Source: Rostratula benghalensis
Taxonomy: Eukaryota; Chordata; Aves; Charadriiformes; Rostratulidae
Reading direction: 5' to 3'
NCBI GenBank assembly: GCA_013399305.1
Contig: VXAI01000277.1
Location: 62,001-126,000, forward strand
DNA length: 64,000 bases
How positions within the stretch are numbered: the first letter of the stretch is position 1; each line of letters begins with the position of its first letter. Under the pieces are notes generated by a model. It had not been told where the DNA came from and did no database searches. It saw only the letters and a program-made list of their open reading frames with translations. Positions 13,455 to 24,884 of the stretch are shown one piece after another. The position numbers and the translations under genes were made by a program.

Positions 13455-16400
13455 GGGGGGGGGTGGAGATCCAGAAGGACATGAGCTACAGGAGAAGGAC
13501 AGTGCAGTGCCTGGGAGAGGGCAGGTACCCAGGAAGGGTGTGTGCCCTGTCAGGAAGGAGGCATGGCAGTCCCAAAGCAGGTTTTTCATACATCCCTATT
13601 TTCATGGTCCCACACTAGCTGCCAGAAAGAAGCAGTGTCAGAGCTCCTGGCAGGAGTCAAGTAGTAGCCAAGACTCACCAAAAACCAGAGCTAAGCAACT
13701 TGTCAGAGGTATGCCTCCGAGCAGCAGAGTTAAGGGGCTGAGAAGAAGGTAGCTCCTCCTGGCACGGGTTCAACATCAGGCCGGAGCTGCCTGCGCTGCC
13801 CACCCAAAGCTCAACCCAAAGGGATGGAACAAGTTAGTGAATGTTAGCTAGAAAGCTAAAAATTAGATAAATAGGTTATCTTCAAAGAACCCTGCAAACG
13901 AGCGTAGCTCTGCAAGACCCTGTGAGGGAGGCAGCTATATACTCCCCTTCTCCATATGGCTGGCAGAGGTGGGAGTGCTCTGATGGCTGCCCTCAGGAGA
14001 GCTTATGTACCCCCAGGGCGGATCTGCTGGAGCACAGCTCGCCTGGTGTCAGCTGCCAACCCTCCAGCCAAGGGCTCAGCCCATGAAACCATCTATTATC
14101 TTTAAGGCACCATTTGCTCAAATGCCCATTTGCTCAAATGCTCAAACAACATCAAAGGCCTTTGTGTTCAGAAACCTAAACAGGTTCTTTATTAGAAGAA
14201 CAATGGACCTAGCGTTTGAGCCTTGTGCAGACAGACTTGCTTTGCCACCTCCTTCCTGCCCCTATGCTCCCATGTTGATGACATCTTTCTTTCCCAGGAT
14301 GTGTATGGAGGAGCGGGGGATGATGAAGAATTGGGCTGGGAGCCAAAAAAACTGCCCACTCAGCTTGCAGAACCTGCAATAGCCTCATGGAGGAAATTAA
14401 AGTTTCTTTAAGTAGGAAAGCCAGCAGGGTTACACTGGGGTTGCATTTGGCCCAAGGATCAAAAGCCAGACATGCATTTTACACTTCATTGCGTTTTACA
14501 GATACAGCTACAAGCCAGGGAGTCTGAAAAAGCTGTGCCTTGTCCTCACAGAGACAAATGACAAGTTAACCCCTCCTGTTACTTGAAAGGGGGCAAACAC
14601 ACCCAGGTGCATCTAACACACCAGTCATGAGGAAGTCTGTCATCAAAAGCCCTATGCACAGGTAGCACAGCCTTGCAAAGCAGGTACAGCGTTAATTCCT
14701 CAGTCCTTCAGCCAAATGAATCCAAGGATCAATAATATGACAGAGAAGACTGCCAATGGAAAGGGAAGCACCCAAGCAATGTCCTGAGGAATCATTAGGA
14801 AAATTATTCCAGCAAGACCAGAGCAGGAGACCTCCCCCTGCACCGCCTTTTATCATCCCTTGTATATTTGAGGGAGCTGTATTTCTGTGAATGTCTGCCT
14901 TGGAAAAATAGTCTTTGCCCTCTGAATTGTCTTTAAACTAGCAGAAGGCAGGAAAACAGGCTCCATTTTGGTCACACATGGGGATGGGGAGTGTTCTTCA
15001 AGAATACCAAGGAGGAGCAAGATATTTCCAGGCAATGTTTGTGACAGCTCAGCTGATAGCCCATAGCTGGCACTCTGCCTAGTAGGGCTTACAGCCCCAG
15101 GAGGCATCAGCTTCCACAGGAGCCTCACTTGGGTATCTTTTGTAATGGAGTTCTCCAGCTGGAGAAGCTCAATAAGGAGCAATAAACCATCTGGTATACC
15201 TAGAAGGCTTATTGTTTTGTCCAACAGCATTACTTTTTATGTTCAAATCAGTAAAAAACAGCAAAAGGGAAAATCTGATCCTCATGAGGGATGGACAGCA
15301 AAGGGGTATTTCTTCTGTACTAGTTCAGGCAGCAGCCCATCTTCTGCAGCGAGGTCTCCTTTCTGTCCTCCTGCGGTACCTGGTGCCCCAACGGTGCCAG
15401 TGCAGACGCCTCAGGAAAAGGGTGTGCACAGAACCAGAAAGCACTGACACAGTCTCTGAACACTCCCCTGACATCCAGTAATTCATAATGAAGGTACTTC
15501 TGAGTGTGATATGGGTGTTTCCATTGCCATTGCTAATTTTTCTTTTCTTAATTTGCCTTTTTGAACCCATGCAATCTTTTAGCACCCAGAACATTTTTGG
15601 GACCCACAGTTCCATTATGCTTTGTTGTTTGTATGAGAGGAGACAAGTGGACAAACAATAACGTGCCCTCATTAGGACAAAGCTGAAATCTATTTTGCCT
15701 TTGCTAGAAGCTCTACTAAGGTTAGGATTCAAACCTCAGCAAGTCCTCTGTATTTCAAACTTAGCATCCATATGGCGGGACTACCTTTTTAAAGTTTATA
15801 TTGGGATTTTATAAATCAAATTAATTCATGAGGAGAGAACAGAAGGTAGAAGAGATGTTAAATTATACAGCAATGTGGGCGTGTACAACGGACAGCTTTT
15901 ACATTTGCATGTTTCCTGTGCCCCAAGGGTAAACCAGTAAGGGTTTGCCTGCATATTTGTACATCCTGCATGCAGCTAGAAAAGGGATGGAAACCATTTG
16001 TCAACCTTAGCTTGTTTCTGTATGGAGGGAGAAGACCAGATCTTCCACACAGGCATTATGTGGCTCTGAGTGCATGTAAGAGCAAGTTGAGCATGTTGCC
16101 TGGGACTTGCTCTAGAAGCTCTAAGCATTGTCATGTGGTTTCTTCCCTTTCCAGGCATCTTTGTTTCCCTGATTTCTGGCCAGGAAGACAACCTGGCATG
16201 CCCAAGTGTTGCAGCAAAGCCAGCTGTCATGACATTTCCAACCCAACCAGAAGTGCAGGAAATCTCCCAAGAAAGCTTGTTGTTATAGGCTCCCAGAAGG
16301 TTTGCATATGTCAGATATGCTTATCCAGACCAAACCCAGCCTTCCTGAAATTCATCCCTCACTAACATTAATGCTTTTTTCCATGTCAGTTTGAGTGGTG

Positions 16401-18354
16401 TGAGATTTTTGGCAATCACGGAGTAGTAAAGATTTGTTTACAGCTGTTTTGGAATGGATGCTGGTTTGTTTATTGCAATTCATGCCAAATGAATATTTCA
16501 TAACAAGCAATGTATTCCAATTTTTTTTCATTATTTTTATTTACTGTGGGGCTTTCATCTCAACAACTTGTGCTGTTTAGCAGTGGCCAACAACGTAAAG
16601 CAAACGGAGGGGATAAAAAAAGACATTTTTGTAAGATGTTATCCCCTACTTGAGAATTTCAAAGGTAAAATCTCAGACTGATGCACAGCTGTTCAAAAAC
16701 AAGGGAGAACTGTCATATTTCCTCACTTTTTTCAAGTATCAAAGTTCCACAGAAATGATGAATCAGTCTAAAACCTTTGGTTGATTCTATCATGTACCCT
16801 TGTTCCTTAGCCCAACTCCCTCAAGTGAAAATTTTAATTATGCTTCCAGTGCAAATACACACTGCAAGAAAGCTGATGAGTTTTCAATGACTATTTAGGT
16901 GTCATCAGGCTTAAATGTTTCTGCAAACTTTGATTTTTCAAAAGTGCACAAAAAGGAACTTTAAATGTCTTTCAATGCCTGACATTAATCTCCTTAGTTA
17001 TGTAAATATTACCTGATTATTTTTATAGGGTTGTCTGGCTTGAGGTGATAGAAGGTTGAATAAGTATTAAGCCCCCAGGTAAGATTCCTTGTCTAATGAA
17101 AAATAAAGCCACATGGGCCCACTGTTAATACAGAAGGTACCATTTCTTCCAAATAAGAAGTTTGTTATGCATTCCTTTTTATGTGAAGACTTCCAAAGTC
17201 AGCAAGGTTTGTGTCCTCAGTAAAATATGCAGAACTGGAAGATCTGCTAAGAGCTGCAGAACTCATGTCAGAAATGCAGCTTTCTAGGCCCCATTGTCAT
17301 TATCTGATCTAGAATGCAAGATACATTCTGCATCGGAAGACACAATCTACATTTCCCAGTGTGTTAATAACTTGACCCCCTCCAAAGGTCCTGCTGTGTG
17401 TATTGAAGCTGTCCATTAATTCCCTTGTGGACTGCTGCTTTTGGTATTTAATCTCCAGGAGGAATTTAAGAAGGTCAAAGTCCCCTTCTTTGAGGAATGC
17501 CATACAAGTAATAAAACAAAGTACTTTTGTCCCTCAAAGAGCTAGAAGTCTGGGAGCTGTGTTGACAAGAGACCTTTGGACTATTTATACTGCTATTAGA
17601 AAGCAGGGGAAGGGCAGGGAGATAATTACTGTAGTTTAATAAGTATGGGAAGTTGGTTAATATACGTGGAGTTTTAACCCCACTGTGACATTAGATTTAT
17701 GTTAAACCAAGTGAAGGTGTCAAGGTCTCTTTTAACACCACTGGACCCCTTTAGTCTCTGCATGGTGGATAGAATTTGGACAATGGTTGACTTCTTGGAG
17801 TATGTAAGTTTAGAGTGCAATAAAATCTCAACAAAGTTCCTGTGAAGGAACCTGCTCATGCAATATCTGGCCGGTAGGACATCAGCACAAAGCATCACTA
17901 AGCCTAACTAGAAAAGTCCGTAAGAGGTGTACTTGACAGTACTGGCTCAATCCTAAATCCCAGAATCAAGATCTTACCTTGTCTGCAGAGGACTTCTAAG
18001 ACAACAGAATTAGGGCCTCTTCACTGTTGTGAGAGACAAAAAAACTACATCAAAACATTCAAGGCCCAAGTTGTAATACAGAGGGTCCTTGTTTTAAGCC
18101 CCACTGGGCATTTTATGCTGTTGTCTCACAACAGCCATGGAGTTATGGTCAAAATTTCCAAAGGTCATTTCAAAGCTTGCATCTCTTGGGGTGACTCGGT
18201 GCACAGCTGAGGTTACCGCATGTGCAGACAGGTTCTCAGTGATTGTGCAGCACCCATGAATGATGCACTCCTTGCAGAGTAGGGCCTAAGATGGGTTGCT
18301 AATGTTATGTGGTGTTACCCTAGATCTCAAAGGTAAATCCCTAAATACTTAGAT
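13455..18354. other. Non-coding stretch, no gene recognised
   Basis: Apart from the palindromic pair at 14111, nothing recognisable. A frame at 15212-15481 (plus, 89 codons, Arg/Cys-rich C-terminus) was considered and not accepted as a gene. Confidence 0.55.
14111..14142. repeat. Tandem pair of 16-bp palindromic units
   Basis: Two near-identical units, CATTTGCTCAAATGCC and CATTTGCTCAAATGCT. Each contains the inverted repeat CATTTG-CT-CAAATG, whose arms are E-box-like CANNTG sequences. Confidence 0.75.
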
Positions 18355-18622
18355 TTAGGACTTGAGGGAATGGCCACAAGTTGCGCCAGGGCAGATGTAG
18401 ATTAGATGTCAGGAAAAACTTTTTCTCCCAAAGAGTGGTCAGGCACTGGAACGGGCTGTCCAGGGAGGTGGTGGAGTCACTGTCTCTGGCAGTGTTCAAG
18501 AAGCGTCTGGACGAGGTGCTACAAGACATGATTTAGTAGCATAGTGGGTAGTATTGGTGATAAGAGGATGGTTGGACTAGATGATTTGTAGGTTCTTTCC
18601 AACCTTGTGTTTCTATGATCTC
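18355..18622 (+). mobile_element. CR1 LINE 3'-end fragment
   Basis: Plus-strand match to the CR1 3' end: GATGTCAGGAAAAACTTTTT, GGCACTGGAACGGGCTGTCC, AGGGAGGTGGTGGAGTCACT, then GGTTGGACTAGATGATTTGT and a terminal TTTCTATGATC. About 270 bases of a 5'-truncated insertion. It looks relatively well preserved. Confidence 0.93.
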
Positions 18623-21600
18623 TGATTAGGTTACTGGAGCTTCTAGCTCAGCTTTCCAAGAAAAAGAGAGTAAATATGATAATATGATAGTACTGTTTGT
18701 TTATGTGTTTGTCTATCCATCCGTGCCTTCAAGCCTGCTGGCCAATTCCGATTAAGTTTTGGCAGTAGAAGAAGCTTCCAGGGACCACATTCTTTCAAGC
18801 TTATTTAAACTGTATGGGGTACAGAGAGCTTAGAAATACCTTCTCAAAGCAAAAACTGCTACATAACCTCAACCCTATTCAACTCCAGGAAATGCACAGG
18901 GAAAGGAAACACCAAAACTGAGACTTTGTTTGGTTCTGTCACTTGTGAAGCTACATCCCATGAACCCAAGAGGCCAGGGAGAGGTGCAGTGGGCAGCCTG
19001 AAAATCCTTAAAAACTGTAATGACGTTACCCTGGAAAGAAAACACATTTTCAGCCCAGCATTCACAGAAAGCTGGTAGCCAAGGCTGCAAATACAAGTTC
19101 TCTACCGTAAATACAAAGCCCCAGTGCACAGTCAGGAGTCAATGCTGCAGGCTGTGCTCCCCATAGCCATGGGGCAATGGTTCCCTCTACTTCACAGGAG
19201 GAAGCCTCCTCACCCCAAAATCTCCTCGCAGACCCAGAGGCTGTCTCTGCTTAGCGCCCTTCACAGCCCAGGTGCAGGCAGATAATGGTTTGGACTTCAC
19301 TTTTACTGCTGCTTTTATTTTACCTGCACTGAGATACCATCAGCGACAAGGCAAGCGTGGGGAGATTTCTTTGACAGTCCTCTCAGACATCTGATTATAA
19401 ATGGCCCTGGCTTATCCAGTGCTTCGCCTAGCTGATTACTTCAAAGGGACTGGCTCTGCCTTCTCTTGCTTCTGCTCCCCAAATAGCTCCTTTTCTAAGG
19501 GCTCTGTTTTTGTCCAGGCTTTTTAAAAAGTGCATCAGTGTCACTGCCAGCTGGATCTGAGGAGGAATCTGGGCTTCTGGCCTGACAGGCGCAAGGTCTG
19601 TGATGGGCAAATCTGCTGGAAATTGAGGTTTTATAAGACTTTCAAATTATTTTTTTTTGTCTTCCCAGGGTTCAAAAATTGGACTGAGGTCATGAACCTT
19701 TCTCCTTCTTCTCCTGTAATTTGAAACTAGGTTTTTTTCCAAGAGCGATTCGTTCCATTAAAAGAGTATTTTCCTAACTAAATGGGAGTTCTGTGCTACC
19801 GCATGTCCAGACAGGAGATGTGATGAATCACGAGATGGAAGAACAGCTTTGGAAGACCATCACCATGATTAGAAACCATGGATAAAATCCTGGCCCAGCA
19901 AAGCTAGCAGCAAAATATTATTGACCTCTGTGAGACCATGTTTTCACCATCCACTTCTATTTTTGAAATTGGAGGTTTTCTTCTCTCCTCCTCCTCATGG
20001 GATCTGTGTTTGTTTTCCTTCAGCCCACTCATAAGCTTATTTTTGAATAGCCTTCAGATTTCTTTTATCCACAATTGTTTCTTAGACTGCTTCCCTTCAG
20101 TACAAATCTGGCTTCTGAATCATTTGAGTTGAACTTTAAGCAGGCTGAGAATGAGACAAAATAAATTTGCCCCTGGAAAATTCATTCTTTCCACAATTTT
20201 CCATGGCTTTCACCACTATGCCAGCAGAAAAATAGATGCCTTATGTATTTTGAAAGAAACTTGGTTTGCGGGGTAAGTTTCTCACCGCCAGAACAAGACA
20301 GCATATCTGCAAAGCACAACACAGATGGATGTCAAGAGGGCAGTGTTCGGGATGTTTTTTTCCCATTAGGCTGGGTCTGCATGGCACCAAGAAGTGATGA
20401 GCACTGAAACCACCAAGGGCCACTGTGGTCCCCAAGGCTGGCACCATGGGCACTGTCTCCAACACCTGAAACTCTGTTAATGGCAGAGTTGTGACACTCA
20501 CGTAACCAAGTGTGGGAGCTCTCTCCCCTCCCCATGGTTCAAGAGCAGAACCTCTTCTTCATCCCCCTGTTTATCTCTCAGTAGAGCTGAGAGCGCCTGG
20601 TTGTGCATAGTTGCACTACCATAGTATATGAAGCCACAATTTTTGCCCTTGAGAGTTAAATGGCTTAGCTGTTAACATCCTAGTTTAACGGCTTGCAATT
20701 AGCTTTGCCAGGTTATCAGTTTGCTTCCCCACTACCCACAGAGTGCATTTAGAGTTCGTGATCTCAGTGACCTGTGCTGGAGATCAGCCTCCAAAGAAGC
20801 TTACTGTAAAAAGGCATTTCAGAAAGGACTGATTGTGAACACCAACACTTTGCTTCCAAAAAGGGATCTGATGTAGATAGCTACTGCCCATAATTCCTTG
20901 TGTTGAAATTTGAATTGGGCAAATTTGGGCAAATCCAAAATCCAATTTGGATTGGATTGAAAATCCAACTGCTTTCTAGATGATACCCTGGAAAGCTGCT
21001 GGGCTGATGGTCAAAGAGCATGAAAGCCTCGGTGCATCAGGCATGAAGAAAGCAATACCAGCACTTCCCCAAGTCAAACGGCACATCTAGCTTTGTTGAG
21101 CCCTTCATGTGCCCCCAGAGGTGGGCAGCAGAGCCTCAGGTCCTGCACACTGGCTACTACTGTAGAGAAGGATGCTCCAAGCAGCAGAGCCCCACTGACC
21201 ATGCTCATCAAGTGATGGATGTGGTGTACTCCAAGCTCCTCTCTGCTTGAGCCTGTTTCAAGTACCCCGGTTATCGGAGCACTGCCATTATAAATGTAAA
21301 CTGCAAGTGGAACATCAAACAACAGCCCTGTCCTGCACAGCATCACTGCCACGGCTCAACCAAGGAGGAGCTGCCTGATCATTTCCAGCTCCCAAACTGC
21401 TGGGGAAGGGCCGGGGAGTAACCAGGATAAAGAGCAGCATTCACAACAGCCTCAAAACCCTTCTTCAAAAGGGCTAAGGTCAGGTTTTCCTCCTACACTC
21501 AGCTTTGTTACATTAAGTATAATTCTCTTTACTTTATGAAAACAGGTTAAGAAGAAGAACTGGAGATGTTTGGATTAATGTACAAGAACAGGAGGATTAA

Positions 21601-22339
21601 GAGGCCCTGTCAATTAAGGTGATCCCTTTAAGGCTCTGACCTTTCACCCCTGGAGCTTGGCTTTAATTCCAACTTAGATGGATGTGACTAAACCCCTTCT
21701 AATCTGACAGCTGATATAGGTCAGAAGTTAAATGTGTCCAGGCAGGAAAAGACAGTGTTCTCATGGTCCCCATCCCCATGAGTAACCCTGATACAGTAGC
21801 CCCAGGCACCCCACAGAGCAGTGAGAGGGGGTGTGCGGCGACAAGCTTTTCTAACACCTTCTCATGCTGACTCTCCTCACTGGGATGCTTGCAAATCTTA
21901 TTCTTCGTGTCTTTGTCCCCACCATGCTCCATGATGCTCTGTAGGGCATGTATCGCATCATTCCTTTACATTGCAGTGTTCGTTCCGGTCCCTGGGGTGT
22001 GGTTTTAGCATTTCCCACATGCACCTGGGTAGCATGGCAGGTACCATCTGTAAGCAGTGACTCTGGTCCGGCATGTGTCTGTGACTGGAGAGGGATCAGG
22101 CTGTGCCATGCAAGCACACTGGGGGCATCATCCCACCCAGCCCTGCAGAGTTCTCCTGTGACAGAGAAGATGAGAGGATGGCTCCAGAGATTGTCCACCC
22201 ACCTCATCTAGGCACCTCTGTTGGAAGGAGTTGTGTTTGTGAATGTCAGCCTTACATACTGATTGTGAATGGGGCTGACAGAACTGCCTCAGTCCCCTTT
22301 GCCAGCCATTGGCACCCTGAGGCCAGTGAGATGGGTCTA

Positions 22340-22428
22340 CTTCTCATTTCCTGCTCTGGCAGGGGGATTGGACTAGATGATCTTTCAAGGTCCCTTCCAA
22401 TCACTTATAGTCTGTGATTCTGTGATTA
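22340..22428 (+). mobile_element. Short CR1 LINE 3'-end fragment
   Basis: About 90 bases of CR1 terminus: CTGCTCTGGCAGGGGGATTG, GACTAGATGATCTTTCAAGG, TCCCTTCCAATC, ending in GTGATTCTGTGATT, the terminal octamer repeat. Heavily 5' truncated. Confidence 0.9.
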
Positions 22429-22776
22429 CAGAGGCCTGAAAGCCTGATTATCTAAAAGTGAATGTCATGTCTTAAGGAGGACGTTGAAGGCATTTTATAA
22501 GTTGAGAGATCTTCTAGCTTCCACAATGGGCCTCCATCTAAATCCATGCTGCAGCAGTACTGAAGTTAATGCTGGCCAGTCAGGGCTGAGCAGACTTCCT
22601 TAGATGAATAAGAGTCTTATTTCTCAGCAGTACGAGCAAAGGAACTGTGGTTCTCTAAGGCTGTATTTTTCCCTGCAAACAAACCCTTTGGGCTGTGCTT
22701 GAGCCCTTGCTGGGGTCTGTTTCCTCTGTGGTTCAGAAGAGGACTTTGAATCCCAGCAAGACTGAGCAAGCAGTCT

Positions 22777-22792
22777 TATATATATATATATA
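22777..22792. repeat. (TA)n microsatellite
   Basis: An uninterrupted TA dinucleotide run of about 16 bases within CAGTCTTATA...TAATTC. Confidence 0.85.
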
Positions 22793-23326
22793 ATTCATAG
22801 CAGTTATGCTGAGAAAACAAAGAGCCTTGCCCCATCTCAGGTAGTTAAATGTGTTTTTAAGTCAGTCATGCACTGGTTTCTTTCCACTTTTTCTGTGTCT
22901 GGTCACAGAGGCAGCAAGGATGGGGGGGAGCAGAGAACTACAGGGACACAAGCAGGGGATAGTGGGATCCGAGGTCCCACATCCCTAGGAAGTCCTCTTC
23001 TACTGGTCTGTTCCTACTTTTCTGCCTGTGACTACTTTTTACTTTCTTCCTCCTCTTTTCTGCTTCCTGGTATCTGGCAGCCTATGCAGTTAGCCAGACT
23101 TGTCTCTTTATCATCAGAACCACGGTACTGCCTTGTGTCTTCAAGGCTCCACCACAGAGGCTCCTTCTGCTCTAGCTGCAGGGTCTGAAGCCCTGATTGC
23201 AGCCCTGTCTTGTGGGACTAATTTCAACAACTTCTCTAGGTGCTTTTCATGTCCACCCTCTGCAAAAACTGGAGGAGCCTGCATGCCTTGCCTGGCTCAA
23301 GGGCTGTACAAGGGATTGCCTTCCCC

Positions 23327-23432
23327 CACCCTGCTCCCAAATGCCTCTCCACAGAGCAATATCTCCAAGCACACCCTTGCACCCTGCTCCCAAATGCCTC
23401 TCCACAGAGCAATATCTCCAAGCACACCCTTG
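23327..23432. repeat. Perfect 53-bp tandem duplication
   Basis: Two identical 53-base units (23327-23379 and 23380-23432), each beginning CACCCTGCTCCCAAATGCCT and ending AAGCACACCCTTG. No mismatch was found between copies, so the duplication is recent or homogenised. It lies in an otherwise unremarkable region. Confidence 0.95.
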
Positions 23433-24852
23433 AGCATCCCCAGGGTACAAAACTCACCCCAGGTAGGAGGGTCCAACCACAAAAAGGAAGTTTGGCTCAG
23501 TGCTTTGGTATTTTAGGAACAAGAAACAGAGGAAGACAGATGGAGTGGAGTGATCCACATGTGAAGGAGGCAGTTGTTGTAGGCAGGGCAGATTTTCCAT
23601 ACTCTACCTTCCATGCTCAGCAGTTCGTCTCAGCACATGGTGTAGACTAAGTCCCATTCTCTTTTTTAAGCCATTAAACCATCATGAACTCTCCAGTCTC
23701 TCAGTGGGCTCATCTTGGAAAAATCTTGCAATAGTTCCAATTTATGCCAAATCATTCGGATCTTAGCTTTCAACTTGTCTTCCACCCTGGGGGTTTGGCT
23801 TCCCTGCTGGTAGAAGGATAAAGGTCTTGTACAAAGGCATCAGGAGAGATGTGTGTAGGCTTGAAGCAAAGACAGTGTTTTCATGGTGATGTGCATGTGT
23901 AAAGCTCAGCACTCCACCTCAGGGACCACCCACACCCTCAAAAATTAATTATTTGCCCATATATTTTTCTCCACAATAAGATTAATCTGTGGGGAGGGGG
24001 TGGAGAACACAGAGACTTCGGTGCTGGTGAAACTTGCTGTTCAAACAGATGTTCAGTTGGTACTAAATCTGTTTGTACTAAACCCACGTTTGAACACTTT
24101 CGCAGAGCTGAGCTGAAGCTCTGGGAGTGACCTGATCTCTTAGCTCATCTGTGCTGCATGGAGAAAGTGGCATTCTCAGGAGTGTGATATGAATTCCTGA
24201 CCCTGTCATCAGTTGTTTTCTTAGATTAAGGCTGTGTTGGTCACTTTGTAGTCTTCCTGCAGACCAAGTGCTTCTCCTGCCAGGATTGCACAGTGTGGCC
24301 ATGACCAGCTCACCAAGGCACGTGTGACGTGTTTAGTGGCTGGCAGCCACCTTGGCAAACAGCCCATGGGAGCCAGCCAGTGCTGCGCTCTGTTAAGGTA
24401 TGTTCACACCACAGGGCGACGATTTTGGCACATCAGAGATGTTCGAGGAGTTAAGACATACAAATGAAAGCTTTAACAGCATATGAATGGCCATCCCTGC
24501 CTCTGCCAGGGGAAGCACTGGGACATGTGCCATGGTTGGGAGCTCTGTGCCCAGGTAGCTGTGCAAGGGGTACTCCCTTTTGTGCTTTTCTCATAGCAAT
24601 CCATCAGTCCTGTGTCTTCACTGCAAGGTTTATTTTAGTGCCATGGAAAGGTCCTTACATTAATTAGCGGATGTGTCATATTTTATAAATGGGTCCTTCA
24701 AAAGACTAACTTCTTTGTCAACCAAGCTGCCAGTGCAGCCTTTCAAGTCCATGTTAAACAAACAGCTGCTGAGCAAGACAGAAGGGAGTCAGAAATTAAT
24801 AAAATCTTTCCTAGACTAAATGGTGAAACACTGCATAGTGGGTATGTCATCT

Positions 24853-24884
24853 AATAAATAAACCTATAAATAAATAAATAAAAT
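24853..24884. repeat. (AAAT)n microsatellite
   Basis: Imperfect AAAT/TAAA tetranucleotide tract, which reads TTTA repeats on the minus strand. Confidence 0.85.

Noticed and set aside
15212..15481. 89-codon frame with Arg/Cys-rich end, considered as a small protein or final exon
   Set aside because: No recognised family, no good upstream context, and another frame over the same bases is equally open.
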